From the NCBI RefSeq assembly GCF_029906345.1, contig NZ_JARYGY010000001.1, positions 594,851-658,850 on the forward strand: a stretch of 64,000 bases of DNA, in the 5' to 3' direction. Under the pieces are notes generated by a model. That model was not told where the DNA came from. It did not search any database and saw only the letters and a program-made list of their open reading frames with translations. This DNA is from Aquimarina mycalae. Lineage in GTDB: Bacteria; Bacteroidota; Bacteroidia; Flavobacteriales; Flavobacteriaceae. Position 1 is the first letter of the stretch. The number at the start of each line of letters is the position of its first letter. Position numbers and translations under genes: made by a program. Positions 37,124-44,197 of this stretch are shown here, one piece after another.

Positions 37124-38332
37124 CTATTCTTTTCCGTCTACGTAATCCTGTAAATAAGCATATCTAGTAGTTAGCTTCCCATTTTGTGTCATTCTTGCAC
37201 GATCTAAAACTCCATCAGCATCACTATCAAAAAATGCTGGAATCACATGTTCCAAAAACATTTCACCAAAACCTTCACTAGCATCTTTCGGCAACTCGCA
37301 AGGCAAGTTATCTACCGCCATTACCACAATTGCATCTGGATCTTTAAAATCCACTTCTTGTTCCTTCTCTGGATGGTATCCGTAAATTGGATCCGCTATC
37401 GTAGAAGGTCTAATAGTAGTTGCTACTGGACCATCGATATCACAAGAAACATCTGCTACTACTTTGATATTAAATTCTGCCGATTTTGCATCTTCTCTTG
37501 TATATAAAAAAGGTGCTCCGTCTCCAAAAAAGTGGCCCGCGATATACATATCACTAACTTCAGCGAATTTCATAAAATCGCTCACATATTCCTCAGTATT
37601 GTTATAAAAATCTTTCTTATCAATTACCTTTCCATCTATGCGTTTATTGTAATCCAATACATCAATTTGTGTATATACTGGTTCATCAAAAGTATCCGTA
37701 AGGTATTCCTTTACAGAAACTTCTTTAATCTTCATAGCATCCAAAATTTCTTTGGCTCCACATCCTACTTTACCTTTTCCTGTAAGTACAATCTTTATAT
37801 TCGGCAGATCTATTTTAGATAATTCGGATTCTAATGTTTTTTGATCGGGTAATGTTTCTGCTTTAGGTAGCTCGAAGCTTTCATTTTTAAGCCCTAAAGC
37901 TCTAAAGCCATTGTATGCTCCAACAATACCAGCATATCGACCAAAACCAATAAGTCTGAATCCTTTTTTATTTACAATTACCTCGTGATCATACAGTTCT
38001 ATATCCTTATCCAGGATCGCATTTAATAACGCCCTGTTATAAGGTTGTTTCTTTATAGTATGAGAAAAGAAAAAATATTTTTTATTCGGAATTAATGCAT
38101 CAATAGGAACTTCTTTCACACCTAATAACACTTCACAATCCGAAAGATCATTGACAACATCAAAGCCCATTGCTTTGTATTCTGCATCATCAAAAACCCT
38201 AATATCTGAGTTTTCTACCTTAAAAGATGCTTTCGGAAATTTAGATACTGTGTCGCTAAGGCCCTTTGGTGAGAAGACAACCCGACGATCTGGCGGATTT
38301 TTTCGTTCTCTGATAATACCGAATGTAGTCAT
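37124..38332 (-). CDS. Saccharopine dehydrogenase-like / AlaDH-PNT family oxidoreductase
   Basis: A 402-residue protein. The N-terminus matches the alanine dehydrogenase/PNT fold of lysine-forming saccharopine dehydrogenases: IRERKNPPDRRVVFSP (Arg and Lys substrate-site residues), VLLGVKEVP, YFFFSHTIKKQPYN and IGFGRYAGIVGAYNG. A nucleotide-binding turn follows as VLTGKGKVGCGAKE, and later VADVSCDIDGPVATT. It probably interconverts lysine and saccharopine or a related N-carboxyalkyl amino acid using NAD(P). It shares a transcript with pyrF, which is not an obvious pathway link. Confidence 0.85.
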   Translation of the reverse strand: MTTFGIIRERKNPPDRRVVFSPKGLSDTVSKFPKASFKVENSDIRVFDDAEYKAMGFDVVNDLSDCEVLLGVKEVPIDALIPNKKYFFFSHTIKKQPYNRALLNAILDKDIELYDHEVIVNKKGFRLIGFGRYAGIVGAYNGFRALGLKNESFELPKAETLPDQKTLESELSKIDLPNIKIVLTGKGKVGCGAKEILDAMKIKEVSVKEYLTDTFDEPVYTQIDVLDYNKRIDGKVIDKKDFYNNTEEYVSDFMKFAEVSDMYIAGHFFGDGAPFLYTREDAKSAEFNIKVVADVSCDIDGPVATTIRPSTIADPIYGYHPEKEQEVDFKDPDAIVVMAVDNLPCELPKDASEGFGEMFLEHVIPAFFDSDADGVLDRARMTQNGKLTTRYAYLQDYVDGKE

Positions 38333-38392
38333 ATAGTTTTTGGTATATATTTTGTTTATGTAAAAGCGCGGCTAAGATATGACAAATATGAT

Positions 38393-38400
38393 TATCTTTG
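38393..38400 (+). promoter_or_regulatory. -7 promoter box for tmRNA
   Basis: TATCTTTG is an exact TAnnTTTG match about 78 bp before the mature tmRNA 5' end. It implies a 5' leader of about 70 nt removed by RNase P. No well-spaced TTG is visible. Confidence 0.45.
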
Positions 38401-38477
38401 CCAACCATTTTGGCTTTCTAATGAAGGATTTTAGATCAAATTAACTTCAAATGAAAGGTCAGCTAAAAATGAACATC

Positions 38478-38871
38478 GGGGTCGACTGGTTTTGACAGCG
38501 AGATTAATAGAGTGGTAAGCACGTCGAGCGCTGAGATATAGCTCGTAAATATCATATTTCACCTTTTTTAAACGGCGAGAATAACTACGCCCTAGCTGCA
38601 TAATCCGAATTATAGTAGGATAATGCCTCGGCTCACTAGGTGAGCAAGCAGGATACTCTTCAAAAGCCTTGGTTTATGGCGTTTGGTTTTGAGTATCGTA
38701 AAAGTAGACCTAGAAATTATAGTATCTCGATATAGTTTCGAAACTAAAGAGAATAAGCGATACGTTGGCGGTTTTTGGTCTTTCATATCGACGAAAATTA
38801 AACAAAAACTAAGCGTGTAGAAAGCTATTGTATTACTTGTTTGGACGAGGGTTCGAATCCCTCCGACTCCA
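38478..38871 (+). ncRNA. ssrA: Transfer-messenger RNA (tmRNA)
   Basis: The 5' end GGGGTCG pairs with CGACTCC at 38864-38870 to form the seven-bp acceptor stem. The T-arm reads GAGGGTTCGAATCCCTC. The tag frame at 38574-38603 reads GGC GAG AAT AAC TAC GCC CTA GCT GCA TAA, that is GENNYALAA, typical of Bacteroidota. The length is about 394 nt. The CCA end is not encoded after the discriminator A (CAG follows), so it must be added. The RNA rescues stalled ribosomes with SmpB and marks the peptides for proteolysis. The downstream side is accessory DNA. Confidence 0.97.
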
Positions 38872-38877
38872 CAGAAT

Positions 38878-38912
38878 AACCCTAAATCATTAATGATTTG
38901 GGGTTATTTATT
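38878..38912 (+). terminator. Intrinsic terminator of tmRNA
   Basis: AACCCTAAATCA and TGATTTGGGGTT pair around TTAA, with one G-U or mismatch, and are followed by a T-rich tract. It lies directly after the tmRNA 3' end. Confidence 0.85.
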
Positions 38913-39101
38913 TACAGGTGCTAGTTTTACATTTTATTAATCACAAAAGAAAATGTAAACTTATAAATTAAAGAAAATATTCTAACATCTTTATCATTGG
39001 TTTGGTGTTTAGAGTTCTAAAAACTATCTAAAATAAAAAAAGCAAAAATGCCATCAATTTATATTGGGGATTTTCCCTATTTTTAGCATTTAAAATAAAG
39101 T

Positions 39102-40073
39102 ATGGCAAAAGAAAATAAAATGATCAAATTTCATTTGTTTGATTTTAAATTTACTCCTTTAAAAGAATATGAAAGTTCTAATAATTCATCATCAATTTTG
39201 AAATCTTGTATTGATAGGATAAACAATGAAAGAACACAGAATAACAAGGCAATTGTTGTTGATCGGAATGAAAACCGTGATAGCGAATCTAGACAATTAT
39301 TTGTAAGTAGCGCAGCATATAGATTAAAAGATAAGGTTTACAAATGTAGAATTGCACTTATTAGAGATGGCAAAATCCCGACATTAGTAGATAAAAAATA
39401 TTATACTCTAACTTCGTTTGATCAACTGGGATCAAATTCTATTGCTGAAACCACTAATTTCTACATAGATATGAATTCCAAAGTTCCAATTGTTTGTTGC
39501 GAATTTCATAGTCAAGGACCAAGGATATCAGATATAGAGTACTATTTTCGATATATATCATCCCATAACATGCTTAGATTATCAAAAGCTTGTAAGGCTA
39601 ATATACATATGGAAATGCCCATTAATGATGTTTTAACTTCAATCTCTGAAGTACTTAAGTTTAAAATTAAGGTTAGGCCACAAAGATTAGCATACATAAA
39701 TGATAGCGTAAATGCTGCATTCGTTGGTAATATGTATGCATTAGCAAATACAGTAGATCCAAACTATATAAAAGTGGAAGCTTCATTTAGAGATTTTGGC
39801 AACGTTGCTTTTAAAAAAAACAATAAAGCAAAGACATTCATAAAACGAACATTAAACGCCATAAATAATGATAATCAGGTTGGTGATGATTTTGATGACT
39901 TTTATTTAGAATTTGAAAATAATAAGGGTAATTTTGATACTTTTAGTTTAATAAGCGGAAAAGTAGAACTAGGTGTTAATTGTACTTATTTATCTCCAGG
40001 AAACTTAGACACTAAAGAATTATACAATAGAATAATGGTTGAATTTAATCGTTATTTAGATTCTAAAAAATAA
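39102..40073 (+). CDS. Unknown soluble protein of a two-gene accessory unit
   Basis: A 323-residue protein without signal peptide or membrane helix. I do not recognise the family. The N-terminal part (about 5-110) is mixed alpha/beta. The segment around 125-155 reads FYIDMNSKVPIVCCEFHSQG then PRISDIEYYFRYIS, a layout seen in uncharacterised proteins of defence islands (strand, EFHS-G, then a D-I-E-x-Y helix). An acidic loop (DDFDDFYLEFENN) lies near residue 270. Ten bases separate it from the 4-TM gene, so the two are co-transcribed. Its position beside ssrA and its single-pair layout suggest a sensor/effector system, which is inference only. Confidence 0.7.
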   Translation: MAKENKMIKFHLFDFKFTPLKEYESSNNSSSILKSCIDRINNERTQNNKAIVVDRNENRDSESRQLFVSSAAYRLKDKVYKCRIALIRDGKIPTLVDKKYYTLTSFDQLGSNSIAETTNFYIDMNSKVPIVCCEFHSQGPRISDIEYYFRYISSHNMLRLSKACKANIHMEMPINDVLTSISEVLKFKIKVRPQRLAYINDSVNAAFVGNMYALANTVDPNYIKVEASFRDFGNVAFKKNNKAKTFIKRTLNAINNDNQVGDDFDDFYLEFENNKGNFDTFSLISGKVELGVNCTYLSPGNLDTKELYNRIMVEFNRYLDSKK

Positions 40074-40083
40074 TAATTTGCAA

Positions 40084-40590
40084 ATGGATAAATATTATGA
40101 TCGCCCTGTTTTGTATGATTATTTAATATCGTTTATAGTTATTACAGCTATAATCATTTGTGAATATTATAAAATGTTTTCTATTGATAACTCCGAGAAG
40201 TACGTTAAAATAGCAACTGATATTGGAAGAACTGGTTTAATTGTATCTGGTTTTATTTTAACAATGGTTACCATACTTTTATCCTTAAAATCGAATCAAA
40301 TTATTATGGATAAGGAGCTAAAGAATAGTAGCCCTGCATTTTTGATTTTCTTAGCTTCACCTTTGTTTAAGAAGAGCATTAATATTTTAAAGTATGGTAT
40401 AATATCCTTAGTCACTCTTTCGATTCTATTGTATGTAACAAGTCTAACCGTACCTATTTCTTTTTTTAAATATATGTTATTCTTTGATTTAGTTGGTTTA
40501 ATCATAATATTTCTTACATTTTTGAGGTGTCTATATGTTCTTTCTTTGATTTTAAAAACTCAAGTAGTTCCTAAGAAAGAGTCAAATTAA
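40084..40590 (+). CDS. Four-helix membrane protein, partner of the preceding gene
   Basis: A protein of about 168 residues with four predicted membrane helices (about 12-32, 48-70, 98-120, 128-153) and short soluble ends. Helix 2 reads TGLIVSGFILTMVTILLSLK. I use the ATG at 40084 and not the TTG two codons upstream. It has no recognisable domain. Small multi-TM proteins paired with one soluble partner are common membrane effectors in anti-phage or stress systems, but I see no diagnostic motif. It starts 10 bp after the upstream gene. Confidence 0.65.
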   Translation: MDKYYDRPVLYDYLISFIVITAIIICEYYKMFSIDNSEKYVKIATDIGRTGLIVSGFILTMVTILLSLKSNQIIMDKELKNSSPAFLIFLASPLFKKSINILKYGIISLVTLSILLYVTSLTVPISFFKYMLFFDLVGLIIIFLTFLRCLYVLSLILKTQVVPKKESN

Positions 40591-40681
40591 ATACTTTTGA
40601 GAAATACTAATTATTATACAAGAGGATAAATCTCCTTTTTTTTGCCAAGCTATAATAAAAAAATGAAAGTTCAATAAACCG

Positions 40682-40963
40682 ATGGTGAGTTTTATTAAAT
40701 TGATATTTTTTCTTTTATATTTAGTTATAGGTATTTCAATTACCATAAGGAAGAAAAATGCGTTTCTTTTTTTTATTAAAATGTCTTTGGGGTACTCTAC
40801 ATTGCTGATCTTATTTTTAATTGGAATATTTTATATAGGAAGTTTTTTTTCTAGTAAAATAGATTTTGAGGTATTTAATTTTATCGACATGTATTTCCTT
40901 ATAAGTAGTTTTATGGGTATTTGGGCTTTACTAATAAATGGTAATGATGACAACTGGACTTAA
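40682..40963 (+). CDS. Small three-helix membrane protein
   Basis: A 93-residue protein with three hydrophobic segments (about 4-22, 30-54, 65-86) and a hydrophilic NGNDDNWT tail. It has no recognised family. It lies 91 bp after the 4-TM gene. The 13-bp word AAAGTTCAATAAA precedes it (40666-40678) and recurs before the HNH gene (40995-41007). Confidence 0.45.
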   Translation: MVSFIKLIFFLLYLVIGISITIRKKNAFLFFIKMSLGYSTLLILFLIGIFYIGSFFSSKIDFEVFNFIDMYFLISSFMGIWALLINGNDDNWT

Positions 40964-41015
40964 ATAACTTCTAACTTAAAATTAAAAACAAACTAAAGTT
41001 CAATAAATAAATAAT

Positions 41016-41771
41016 ATGAAATGTCTTTGGTGTTTTAAAACAGAAATAGATGTAACTTTTATAAAGAAAGCACATACAATTCCTAAATCACTAGGCGGAC
41101 AGAAATACAATAATAATGTTTGTGATGAATGTAATAAATATTTTGGCGAAAAGGGAGATGATAAATACTCTATAGAAGAAGCTTTAAAAGAAACCTTCGT
41201 TATCTCAAGAAAAATGCTATATAACCCTAAAGATGGTAAAAGGAAAATAGGGGAATTTAAGTCGAGATTCTTTGAAATAAAAGAACGAAAAGGCAGAAAA
41301 CGATTAATCATAAAACAATCGTTTAGATTTAATAGGCAATTCCAACAACGATTATGTCGAAATTTTAAGAGGGGGTTGTATAAAATGTATTTTGAAGAAT
41401 TGAACAGGCAGAAAGGAGTGGGGTATGATAACAAATATGATATAATTAGAAATTTTGCTCGTTATGATAGAGGCGATTTACCTGTAATTTATTTTGAAAG
41501 ATCTTTTGGAGCTATGATACTATTTAAAAGAGAGGCGGAAACTCCTATTCTATTTTTTGATAGAATGGAATACCTTTTTTCTAATAAGACTTTCGATGAA
41601 ATAGAGTTTTTAAGTCATGTGTTTGGCTTTCCAATAGGAGATTTTAATGAAAATGATTTTGAGAATTATATGCACAAATCAATAGAAATAAAAGATGGTT
41701 TATTCAAAAATGCATTAATTATAAAAAGTCTTCTTGATATTGATTTTACATTAAAAGTAATGAATGACTAA
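41016..41771 (+). CDS. HNH-type endonuclease-like protein
   Basis: A 251-residue protein. The N-terminal 45 residues form a zinc-ribbon HNH motif: CLWC (C3, C6), KKAHTIPKSLGG with H20, and NNNVCDECNKYF (C36, C39, N40). This fits HNH_5-like nucleases. The remaining 200 residues are basic then mixed (RKGRKRLIIKQSF) and not recognised; they may be a targeting or DNA-binding part. Such genes are typical of phage and defence contexts. Downstream it converges on the toxin/immunity array. Confidence 0.7.
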   Translation: MKCLWCFKTEIDVTFIKKAHTIPKSLGGQKYNNNVCDECNKYFGEKGDDKYSIEEALKETFVISRKMLYNPKDGKRKIGEFKSRFFEIKERKGRKRLIIKQSFRFNRQFQQRLCRNFKRGLYKMYFEELNRQKGVGYDNKYDIIRNFARYDRGDLPVIYFERSFGAMILFKREAETPILFFDRMEYLFSNKTFDEIEFLSHVFGFPIGDFNENDFENYMHKSIEIKDGLFKNALIIKSLLDIDFTLKVMND

Positions 41772-41808
41772 AATTTAGTAAATCGATGAAAAAATAAACT
41801 TTAAAGAA

Positions 41809-41892
41809 AGATAATATCGCTATAAACAGTTCAAAAACATTTCCTATTAGGATTTTTCCGAACTTATCTAATATTTCTTTGTTTGTTTTCAT
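41809..41892 (-). pseudogene. Truncated copy of the 109-residue immunity-type gene
   Basis: The minus strand from an ATG at 41892 reads MKTNKEILDKFGKILIGNVF, then E-LFIAILS. This matches the first about 28 residues of the intact gene at 43859-44188 (MKSNQEILDKFGKILIENVF), and the DNA is also clearly similar. Homology stops there, and the rest of the gene is gone. It begins 4 bp after the stop of the gene at 41897-42592. It looks like a relic left by recombination in the toxin/immunity array. Confidence 0.7.
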
Positions 41893-41896
41893 ACAC

Positions 41897-42592
41897 TTAA
41901 TACTTAAAATCAACCATTTCCTTATTAAACCTATCTTTTATTTCTACAAATCTAAAACCAGTAAATTTTTCATGTTTTTTAATTGCATCTTTAAGCTTTT
42001 CAGAAACGATATATTCAGGAATATTAGTATGATGTCCCATAATAAATAGATCATCTGTCACTTTTGATAAATCTATTCTTAGTTTTTCTGGGTAAAATAT
42101 TTTTTTTTCTTTCTGTAGCTTTTCATAATCTTCATTATTATTTATTTCTACGTAAGTTCTATTCGTTTTATCCGTAAAGTGGTGGTATCTACTTGGAAAA
42201 TAAAACACACTATTTTTGTAATCTAAAATATACTCTTTGTTTTGATAACAAAGTCTAAACAATGAATACCCTTCTATAGTTCTTTTGTTTTGATGTGTTA
42301 GAATATTCCAAGATTGAAATTCTTGCGTTTTAAAACCTTTTAAAAACTCTATAAACGATTTTTCAAAAACTCTACTTCCAGCAGGTGTTTTTCCTGCTGT
42401 GTTCAGAAAAGTTGTAAAACCTGCTTCTGGATCTAAAACAAGTTCAGGTAAAGAAGGAAGGGAAATACACCCTTCCTCTTTATAAGCCCATTTTTGTTTT
42501 TTTATATAATCAGCATTATACGTTTCGATAACTTGGGGATAAGCTCCTATTAAGTTAATATTAATACTATTTTTTAAAACAAAAAACTTCAT
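41897..42592 (-). CDS. Putative immunity protein (DUF1629/Imm11-like)
   Basis: A 231-residue cytoplasmic protein. The ending VSEKLKDAIKKHEKFTGFRF resembles the C-terminus of DUF1629/Imm11-type immunity proteins (S-E-K-L-K then T-G-F-x-F). The central part is mixed, without catalytic motifs. It starts 10 bp after the broken AHH-like toxin fragment, the same spacing as the intact toxin/immunity pair at 44.2 kb. It would neutralise that toxin or have become an orphan defence against kin. The family call is tentative. Confidence 0.5.
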   Translation of the reverse strand: MKFFVLKNSININLIGAYPQVIETYNADYIKKQKWAYKEEGCISLPSLPELVLDPEAGFTTFLNTAGKTPAGSRVFEKSFIEFLKGFKTQEFQSWNILTHQNKRTIEGYSLFRLCYQNKEYILDYKNSVFYFPSRYHHFTDKTNRTYVEINNNEDYEKLQKEKKIFYPEKLRIDLSKVTDDLFIMGHHTNIPEYIVSEKLKDAIKKHEKFTGFRFVEIKDRFNKEMVDFKY

Positions 42593-42602
42593 GAAATTTT
42601 AA

Positions 42603-42803
42603 TTATAGTTTATAATTATTTATTACGTCAAGTAAATCAAATGAGCCTAAGTTAAAGGTAGGGTCTCCAGCTCTCATACCAATATGTAATTGTAACAAAT
42701 TCTGGAATTCTGCTACTTCTTTAGCTGCTTCATCTATGTTATTATATGGTAATCGTTCTAAAGCTTCTCTTACTGCATTGTTATAGGCTGAATGTCCAAT
42801 CAA
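42603..42803 (-). pseudogene. AHH-like nuclease toxin tip, N-terminally truncated
   Basis: A frame of 66 codons reads (M)IGHSAYNNAVREALERLPYN, then IDEAAKEVAEFQNLLQLHIG. This fits the C-terminal half of AHH-type HNH/EndoVII toxin domains, whose distal H-x3-YN-x2-V helix comes before a helical tail. The first half, with the A-H-H signature, and any carrier protein are missing. The only possible start is a TTG, and a stop lies a few codons upstream in the same frame. It is therefore a remnant. It is followed 10 bp later by a predicted immunity gene. Confidence 0.55.
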
Positions 42804-42958
42804 ATACGGATATTAAATATTTCATTATCAAACACTATATAATTTAAAGAAAGATTATCAAAGTCTTGAATTCTATACCAGTAGGATAATTGCATACCAG
42901 CTGTTCTTGGATTTTTATTATAACCTAAATGAGTAATTATTCTATCAATAGAAAAAAA
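42800..42958 (-). pseudogene. Start-less coding fragment before the toxin tip
   Basis: On the minus strand a 52-codon open frame without start reads FFSIDRIITHLGYNKNPRTA, then MQLSYWYRIQDFDNLSLNYI and ends at TGA (42802-42800). It overlaps the toxin-tip frame by a few bases in another phase. It may be part of the same broken gene after a frameshift or a piece of another one. No family is recognised. Confidence 0.35.
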
Positions 42959-43096
42959 TCAGATAAAGAAAGTTTTAATAAAGGATAATCATTATTTTAA
43001 TGATAAGGTTTTTAGGGTATATATCTTTTCAAAAAATCACAGGAATTGGATTATTTATATAATATCTAACGATTAATATTTTTATAGTAGTCGTTC

Positions 43097-43795
43097 TTAT
43101 TCCTCAATAAACTCCAAATTATTAAGCTTGTAAAAATCCGTTACCCCTTTGGTAATCTGTTGGACTTTTTTTATCTCTAAAGGATAATACATAGATAGAA
43201 TATCCTTGTTATCAATAATTGGATGAACTTCACTTTGAATCTCTTCTGTTACATACATTTCCAAAATTGTAAAACTAAAAGTAAGAGGCATATCCGAATC
43301 AGCCTCTGCCTGTTGAATATATACCTTATAACAATCAAAACCTTCAATAGTTTTTCTGTCTTCTTTTATCTCTTTAGAATTAATTATAAGCCATTTCAAC
43401 CTATTTTTAAAGCTATTTTTTGAAATCTTTTTTTCACTTAAAACAATAGAGTCTTTTTTTCTAAAAGTATATATAGCAGAATCCTGAACCTTTAAAAAAG
43501 AGATGGAATTGTTTCGTTTTTCAGCTTGAGTAAGGACGTCTGAATGCATCTCCTCTATCATATTATTCAATAGTTCTCCCAATAAAAAATCTCTGGCCTG
43601 TTTGATTTTTACAGAATCATTAGTTTGTTTAAGTTTAGTTAGTTGTAAATCAACTAACTCTTTGTTAGCTTTTTCGATACTTTTCTTGACTTGCAAAGGG
43701 TCAACTGTGTTAGTTTGAGAAAAGCTTATTTGTCTAATTTCCTGAGAATATCCTATAACAGAATATAGAGCTAATAAATAAAAAGTTCTTTTCAT
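43097..43795 (-). CDS. Secreted GLPGLI-like protein
   Basis: A 232-residue protein with a signal peptide (to IGYSQE). Features include a Lys/Glu-rich helix (about 35-80) and WLIINSKEIKEDRKTIEGFD followed by CYKVYI. The latter recalls the GLPGLI family core (I-x-G-Y/F-x-C-x-K-A), although the GLPGLI motif itself is absent. The family's role is unknown; members are exported in Bacteroidota. It lies 63 bp after the intact immunity gene on the same strand, within the toxin array. Confidence 0.55.
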   Translation of the reverse strand: MKRTFYLLALYSVIGYSQEIRQISFSQTNTVDPLQVKKSIEKANKELVDLQLTKLKQTNDSVKIKQARDFLLGELLNNMIEEMHSDVLTQAEKRNNSISFLKVQDSAIYTFRKKDSIVLSEKKISKNSFKNRLKWLIINSKEIKEDRKTIEGFDCYKVYIQQAEADSDMPLTFSFTILEMYVTEEIQSEVHPIIDNKDILSMYYPLEIKKVQQITKGVTDFYKLNNLEFIEE

Positions 43796-43858
43796 AAAAT
43801 TATTGTAAGAATATTGGCTAGGCTATGGAAATATACACCTAGCCAATATCTATAAGTA

Positions 43859-44188
43859 TTAGTTTTTAATAGTTTGACTAAATCGGGAAATCCAACCATC
43901 TTCAATCATATGTTCAGATTTAAGGTCCTCACTTATTTTTAAAAGGTCAACTTCTTTTCCTTCCTCTTTATGAATAATCTTAAATTCCTCGTTTTCATCA
44001 AAGATTCTTAAAAAATCAAAGATCAAACTTTCCAATGAATCTTTTACAAGAGAAGAAGTTTTCTCTTTTAATTCTCCTGACTCTATATTTTTAAGAATAT
44101 TGGTTGACAATATCTCATAATTGTCTTCAAAAACATTTTCTATTAAGATTTTTCCAAATTTATCTAGTATTTCCTGATTCGATTTCAT
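43859..44188 (-). CDS. Predicted immunity protein of the lipoprotein toxin
   Basis: A 109-residue, acidic, cytoplasmic helical protein beginning MKSNQEILDKFGKILIENVF. No family is recognised. It begins 9 bp after the toxin gene stop on the same strand, the classical place for an immunity gene. A truncated copy of its first 28 codons lies at 41809-41892. The assignment rests on position, size and duplication, not on homology. Confidence 0.55.
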   Translation of the reverse strand: MKSNQEILDKFGKILIENVFEDNYEILSTNILKNIESGELKEKTSSLVKDSLESLIFDFLRIFDENEEFKIIHKEEGKEVDLLKISEDLKSEHMIEDGWISRFSQTIKN

Positions 44189-44197
44189 ATTATTAAA

